Assembly: GCA_001587675.1 (NCBI GenBank)
Contig: LNGD01000018.1
Location: forward strand, 1-18,302
Source of the DNA: Candidatus Methanofastidiosum methylothiophilum
GTDB lineage: Archaea; Methanobacteriota_B; Thermococci; Methanofastidiosales; Methanofastidiosaceae
Direction of reading: 5' to 3'
DNA length: 18,302 bases
Positions 15,099 to 18,302 of this stretch are shown in pieces. A program made the position numbers and the translations under genes. The notes under the pieces are model-generated. The model saw only the letters and a program-made list of their open reading frames with translations, was not told the DNA's origin and searched no databases. Within the stretch, counting starts at the first letter, position 1. Every line of letters begins with the position of its first letter.

Positions 15099-15448
15099 TG
15101 AAGACTCTCGTCGCTTTGATATCTACAGGTAAGGGAACTTGGGGGCATGTAGGAAGATTAATATCAGAAGAATGGGACAAAATTATCCTTGTGACTAATG
15201 ACTTTGGTAGAGAGAAGTTTAATCCAACTAAAGACGTGGATTGGATAGTAGTTAATCCTTCAATGCCAATTGAAAATATCAAAAATGCAATTAGAGATAG
15301 ATTACCTAAAGATATTGGCGACGAAATTTATGTCAGTTTAATTTCAGGTTCTGGTAAAGAGCATATGGCTTTGCTTTCGCTGTTGAAGGACATGGGCAAA
15401 GATTACAAATTTATTTCACTAACAATGGAAGGAGTAGGATACTTCTAA
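15098..15448 (+). CDS. Small Rossmann-like (possibly CARF-like) protein, unknown function
   Basis: This is a 116-residue soluble alpha/beta protein. I know no firm function for it. Strand 1 with a glycine-rich turn reads LVALISTGKGTWGHVGRLI (residues 4-22). A second strand plus turn near residues 80-97 reads VSLISGSGKEHMALLSLL. These two elements are placed like the two conserved motifs of CARF/DUF1887-type Rossmann domains (strand-1 'ST.G' and the later 'GG.K.m.lal'), but that comparison is by eye. No HEPN, nuclease or membrane segment follows. ATG 15098 overlaps the aminotransferase stop and has GGAGAT (15084-15089) eight bases upstream; ATG 15089 would be three residues longer. It lies 11 nt before larA, so it is probably co-transcribed with it. 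Confidence 0.85.
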   Translation: MKTLVALISTGKGTWGHVGRLISEEWDKIILVTNDFGREKFNPTKDVDWIVVNPSMPIENIKNAIRDRLPKDIGDEIYVSLISGSGKEHMALLSLLKDMGKDYKFISLTMEGVGYF

Positions 15449-15459
15449 AGAGTGATTTA

Positions 15460-16713
15460 ATGAAATTGGAAATACCTTATAAAAAAGAAAAAATAAAAAT
15501 AGAAATACCAGATAAGAATTTGCTCGGAATAGTTGAACCAAAAGAGGTAAAGGGTTCAGCTAAAGAAAATGTATTGAAAAAGGCTGTAGAAAATCCAACA
15601 AAGACATTGCCTTTAAATGATTTTTTAAAAAAACACAATAAGATTTTATTTCTAATTAATGATGGTCAGAGGCCTACACCAACTAAGAAAATCTTAGATA
15701 CAATATACCCAATAATGAAGCCGTACATGAATAAAATTGAGTTTATGATTGCAACAGGGTCTCATAGAGTTCCAACAGAAGAAGAGTTTAACAATATCTT
15801 TGGTCCTTATTATCCTGAATTCAAATCTAAAATATCTGTCCATGAAGCTAGAAAGGATGAAACACTTCAATATGTAGGGAAAACTCCAAGAGGAACTGAA
15901 CTATATATCAATAAAAAAGTTTTAGAAAGCGATGCAATCGTAACAATTGGTTCTTCTGAACCCCATTACTTTGCAGGTTATACTGGAACTAGGAAATCAT
16001 TTTTGCCAGGAGTATCTTCAATTAAGACAATAACTTCAAATCATAAACATGCACTACACCCTAACTCCAAGACATTGGCCCTAAAAGGAAATCCCGTGCA
16101 TGAAGATATGGAAGACGCAGTAAGAGAAATCATGAAAATAAAACCGAATGTTTTTGCTATTAATGTAGTTGCTGATAACGAGGGGAATATATTCGATGCT
16201 CAAGCTGGGGATATAATTGATATATTATATGAATCCGCAAAGGCAGTTGATAAACTATTCTGTGTTCCGGTACCTGGGAAAGCGGATATTATCTTGTCCG
16301 TTGCTCCATATCCTATGGACGTTAGCCTCTATCAATCTCAAAAAGCTATTGAGAATACTAAACTAGCTTTGAAAGATGGCGGAATAATTATACTCGTTTC
16401 AAGTTGTAGAGATGGGATTGGCGATAAGACTTTCTATGACCTATTAAAGGATAACGATACTCCAGAAGAAGTAATCAAGGCCACAGAAAGGAATTATGTA
16501 TTGGGATACCATAAAGCGGCAAAAATTGCAGAGCTTGTTACTTGCGGGCAGATATGGGCAATCACAGATCTTGATAACAAAGTACTAGAAGAAATATTTA
16601 TAGTGCCACATAATTCCGTTCAAGATTCACTTGATAAAGCCTTAGCGGAAAAAGGAAACAATGCTAAAGTTTTGGTATTCTTAGATGGTAGTTCAACTGT
16701 TCCTTTAGTATAA
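15460..16713 (+). CDS. larA: LarA-type nickel-pincer-dependent 2-hydroxyacid racemase/epimerase
   Basis: LarA enzymes use a nickel pincer cofactor to interconvert the isomers of lactate or other 2-hydroxy acids. All positions of the Lactobacillus plantarum enzyme appear with a small steady offset: D68 and R71 in NDGQRPTPT (D72, R75), H102 in TGSHRVPTEEE (H108), H169 and K179 in PHYFAGYTGTRKSFLPG (H174, cofactor-binding K184), H195 in SNHKHALHP (nickel ligand H200), and Q292 and K295 in YQSQKAIEN (Q295, K298). An active enzyme is thus likely, but the substrate need not be lactate. At 417 residues it is family length. GAGTGAT (15449-15455) is the ribosome site before ATG 15460. Cofactor-building genes (larB, larC, larE) are not in this window. 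Confidence 0.92.
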   Translation: MKLEIPYKKEKIKIEIPDKNLLGIVEPKEVKGSAKENVLKKAVENPTKTLPLNDFLKKHNKILFLINDGQRPTPTKKILDTIYPIMKPYMNKIEFMIATGSHRVPTEEEFNNIFGPYYPEFKSKISVHEARKDETLQYVGKTPRGTELYINKKVLESDAIVTIGSSEPHYFAGYTGTRKSFLPGVSSIKTITSNHKHALHPNSKTLALKGNPVHEDMEDAVREIMKIKPNVFAINVVADNEGNIFDAQAGDIIDILYESAKAVDKLFCVPVPGKADIILSVAPYPMDVSLYQSQKAIENTKLALKDGGIIILVSSCRDGIGDKTFYDLLKDNDTPEEVIKATERNYVLGYHKAAKIAELVTCGQIWAITDLDNKVLEEIFIVPHNSVQDSLDKALAEKGNNAKVLVFLDGSSTVPLV

Positions 16714-16750
16714 TTTTTTATATTCTATTATCCCCCAATTTGGGAATAAA
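16711..16750 (+). terminator. T-run and weak hairpin after larA
   Basis: Six T (16714-16719) follow the larA stop codon. About ten bases on, TTATCCCC and GGGAATAA (about 16728-16748) can pair around CAATTT with one mismatch. This could end the aminotransferase-larA transcript. The remainder of the 175-base gap to 16889 is AT-rich, with a promoter near its end and nothing else I can support. Confidence 0.35.
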
Positions 16751-16844
16751 TAGGTATAAATTTTGGAAAATACTTTTATTTATCCTAGAATAATATACTT
16801 ATCTAAACTTGGATTGCCATTGAAAAATATATTGCATAAAAAAA

Positions 16845-16886
16845 GATAGATATATAAAAGAAAAAAAAATGAACTCAAACGAATTT
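16845..16886 (+). promoter_or_regulatory. Promoter of the winged-helix regulator gene
   Basis: TATATAAA (16851-16858), with an A-rich BRE-like sequence before it, lies 31-38 nt upstream of ATG 16889. The predicted start of transcription is near 16880-16885, leaving almost no leader. No ribosome site is seen, consistent with a leaderless transcript. Confidence 0.55.
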
Positions 16887-16888
16887 AC

Positions 16889-17197
16889 ATGGATAAGGAC
16901 AAAAAGATACTCCTATGGCTTATTGCAGGTTCAAGGGGAGGCATAAATAGGGCATTAATATTGAAATATATTATTTCTAGCCCTTCAAATGCAAATAGGA
17001 TTTCTTTAGCTACAGGAATTGAGTATAAAACTGTCCAGCATCACTTAAATATAATGGAAAAAAATGGGCTTGTGTCCTCAATGGGCGGCAAGTACGGAAA
17101 GATATATTTTCCTTCAGAAATACTTGATAAAAATATGGATAATTTTAATCACTTATGTAAAGAAATGGGGTTAGAAAATGTTGAATTTAATCAATAA
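16889..17197 (+). CDS. Winged helix-turn-helix transcriptional regulator (ArsR-like, archaeal)
   Basis: This 102-residue protein is mostly one winged-helix DNA-binding domain. GGINRALILKYIISSPSNAN (residues ~17-36) is helix 1-2, ISLATGIEYKTVQHHLNIME (near 39-58) holds the recognition helix, and NGLVSSMGGKYGKIYFPS is the wing. The 'R..IL..I...P.NAN.IS...g..YkTVqHHL' pattern is common in small archaeal regulators. No metal-binding cysteines or ligand domain are seen, so the signal must come from elsewhere. Its last 20 bases overlap the start of the following membrane-protein gene, implying the two are made together. Confidence 0.88.
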   Translation: MDKDKKILLWLIAGSRGGINRALILKYIISSPSNANRISLATGIEYKTVQHHLNIMEKNGLVSSMGGKYGKIYFPSEILDKNMDNFNHLCKEMGLENVEFNQ

Positions 17198-17570
17198 ATT
17201 TTTAGTTTCGGTAAATAATGGATTTTTTCATAAAGTCTTAGTTCAGAATGGAGTCTGTGAATCTAATACCTGTAGTTTATGGGAAAGAAGCTATATTCTT
17301 CAAATGAAATATGCTATATCCATAATCAATATAGTTTTAATACTTGTAGTTTTTGTCCTTTATGCTAATATATACCGGAAAACTAAATCTCCCTTTTCTT
17401 TAGGATTATCTATTTTTTCTTTAGCATTTCTTTTGGACATACTCACTTCAAGTCCAATATTTCAAGCCATTTGTGGATTTAGATCCAGTGGATTGGGGCC
17501 ATTTTTGATAGTACCTGACCTTTTTACAACAGCGGCTTTAGCGATACTCGTATACCTCACAACTAAGTAA
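17178..17570 (+). CDS. Small membrane protein coupled to the winged-helix regulator
   Basis: This 130-residue protein has three predicted membrane helices: IINIVLILVVFVLYANIY (near 47-66), SLGLSIFSLAFLLDIL (near 74-90) and DLFTTAALAILVYLTT (near 113-128). The layout YRKTKSPFSLGL...FLLD recalls a group of ~90-residue archaeal membrane proteins that often follow a winged-helix gene; I am not naming a family. The first 42 residues before MKYAISI are an extra segment holding two cysteines (CESNTC). A start at 17304 would remove it, but the overlap with the upstream gene and GGGGTT (17166-17171) favour 17178. The protein may tether or signal to the regulator; that is inference. Confidence 0.65.
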   Translation: MLNLINKFLVSVNNGFFHKVLVQNGVCESNTCSLWERSYILQMKYAISIINIVLILVVFVLYANIYRKTKSPFSLGLSIFSLAFLLDILTSSPIFQAICGFRSSGLGPFLIVPDLFTTAALAILVYLTTK

Positions 17571-17607
17571 AAATGCTGACCCAAAACATTTAAATTCTAT
17601 TTAGAAA

Positions 17608-17651
17608 GACTTATAAAAATGATATAATAAAATATTGATATTTAAGGTGAT
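17608..17651 (+). promoter_or_regulatory. Promoter and ribosome site of the XPB-type helicase gene
   Basis: TTATAAAA (17611-17618), preceded by the BRE-like GAAAGAC, would start transcription near 17640. AAGGTGAT (17644-17651) then serves as ribosome site six bases before ATG 17658. This is a conventional leadered arrangement, unlike several leaderless-looking genes nearby. Confidence 0.6.
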
Positions 17652-17657
17652 TTTTAA

Positions 17658-18302
17658 ATGGATACACCAAAACCTTTAATTGTTCAGGGAGACAGATCAA
17701 TGTTCTTAGAGGTTGCAAATCCTCTATACGAAGACGCTAGAGACGATATCTCTAGATTTTCCGAGTTAGAAAAAAGCCCAGAGCATATCCATACATACAG
17801 ATTATCCGATCTGTCTCTTTGGAACGCCGCAGCCGCAGGGCTTACGAGTGATGAAGTAATTAATATAATTTTGAAATATTCTAGATATGATATTCCTTCA
17901 AACGTTATTACTGATATAAAGGACATAATGTCACGCTTTGGAAGATTATCATTGAAAAAAGTAAATGAAGATCTTGTTCTATTTTCTGAAGATGCTATTC
18001 TAATAAAAGAAATTCAAAATAATGAGCATGTTAAGAAACATATTCTCGAAATTATTGACGATAACAATATTAAGGTAGATACTAAAAGTAGAGGATTTTT
18101 AAAACAAGATTTAATTAAAATTGGATGGCCTGCCCTAGATCTTGCTGGGTACGAAGAGGGGGATCCTCTTGAGATCAATCTCCTTGCCAATACTAGAAGC
18201 GGAAATGAATTCCATCTTAGAAAATATCAAGAAGATGCTATCAACGTTTTCTATAGAGGAGGAGGGGTAGACGGTGGAAGCGGTACTATAGTCCTACCTT
18301 GT
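17658..18302 (+). CDS. XPB/Rad25-type DNA helicase (3' partial)
   Basis: The frame is open to the right edge; 215 codons are visible of a protein usually around 500-600 residues. Residues ~1-165 match the N-terminal domain of XPB-type helicases (related to Helicase_C_3 proteins): LSDLSLWNAAAAGLTSDEVI, then FGRLSLKKVNEDLVLFSED. DLAGYEEGDPLEINL (near 155-170) is the typical linker into the helicase core. The core opens with FHLRKYQEDAINVFY (residues 185-199), and the last visible residues GTIVLPC (209-215) are the strand just before the Walker A loop GAGKT, which falls outside the window. Archaeal XPB acts in DNA repair or transcription-linked unwinding, often with the nuclease Bax1, which would have to be looked for downstream. 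Confidence 0.92.
   Translation, partial: MDTPKPLIVQGDRSMFLEVANPLYEDARDDISRFSELEKSPEHIHTYRLSDLSLWNAAAAGLTSDEVINIILKYSRYDIPSNVITDIKDIMSRFGRLSLKKVNEDLVLFSEDAILIKEIQNNEHVKKHILEIIDDNNIKVDTKSRGFLKQDLIKIGWPALDLAGYEEGDPLEINLLANTRSGNEFHLRKYQEDAINVFYRGGGVDGGSGTIVLPC

Noticed and set aside
16869..16946. Short frame from ATG 16869 just before the winged-helix gene
   Set aside because: It is out of frame with the regulator, about 25 codons long, has no ribosome site and overlaps the recognisable protein.
1..18302. CRISPR arrays, insertion sequences, inteins, tRNA or rRNA genes
   Set aside because: No regularly spaced direct repeats, transposase motifs, intein splice blocks (atpA is uninterrupted) or RNA gene signatures were found by reading; gene density and base composition look uniform.

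Overview
This window is an AT-rich, single-direction stretch of archaeal chromosome. Every supported gene lies on the + strand. The archaeal assignment rests on a two-repeat TATA-binding protein, a complete A-type (A1Ao, V-type-like) ATP synthase operon, an archaeal-type ATP-dependent DNA ligase, TATA/BRE-like boxes about 25 nt upstream of several genes, and Shine-Dalgarno sites of the GGAGGTGAT type. A euryarchaeal lineage with low G+C is likely. I cannot fix the genus from the sequence alone.

Layout. Positions 2-1108 hold the 3' part of a surface protein: a beta-propeller-like remnant, then TPR repeats, then a C-terminal membrane anchor. A multi-pass membrane protein (1146-1883) abuts the DNA ligase gene (1884-3542). 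bioY (3590-4114) follows, and its promoter carries a perfect 10-bp inverted repeat that looks like a BirA biotin operator wrapped around the TATA box. Next is tbp (from TTG 4237), preceded by three TATA-like boxes. The nine-gene ATPase operon H-I-K-E-C-F-A-B-D (4936-12800) fills the centre, with overlapping or tightly spaced genes. After it come an AI-2E/PerM-family membrane protein (12866-13879) and a three-gene unit: a PLP aminotransferase, a small Rossmann-like protein of unknown function and a LarA-type nickel-dependent 2-hydroxyacid racemase with its full visible catalytic set (13905-16713). A winged-helix regulator then overlaps a small membrane protein (16889-17570). The window ends in the first 215 codons of an XPB/Rad25-type DNA helicase.

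How they fit together. The ATPase is the energy converter of the cell. BioY feeds biotin and is probably repressed by a DNA-binding biotin protein ligase encoded elsewhere. The aminotransferase and LarA homologue suggest interconversion of 2-oxo, 2-amino and 2-hydroxy acids. The winged-helix/membrane-protein pair looks like a small membrane-linked regulatory module. There are no rRNA or tRNA genes, CRISPR arrays, insertion sequences or obvious horizontally acquired islands. No gene-free gap exceeds 300 bases. The most interesting items are the archaeal BirA-like operator, the small CARF-like/Rossmann-like protein next to larA, the shortened ATPase subunit I, and the promoter-associated inverted repeats.
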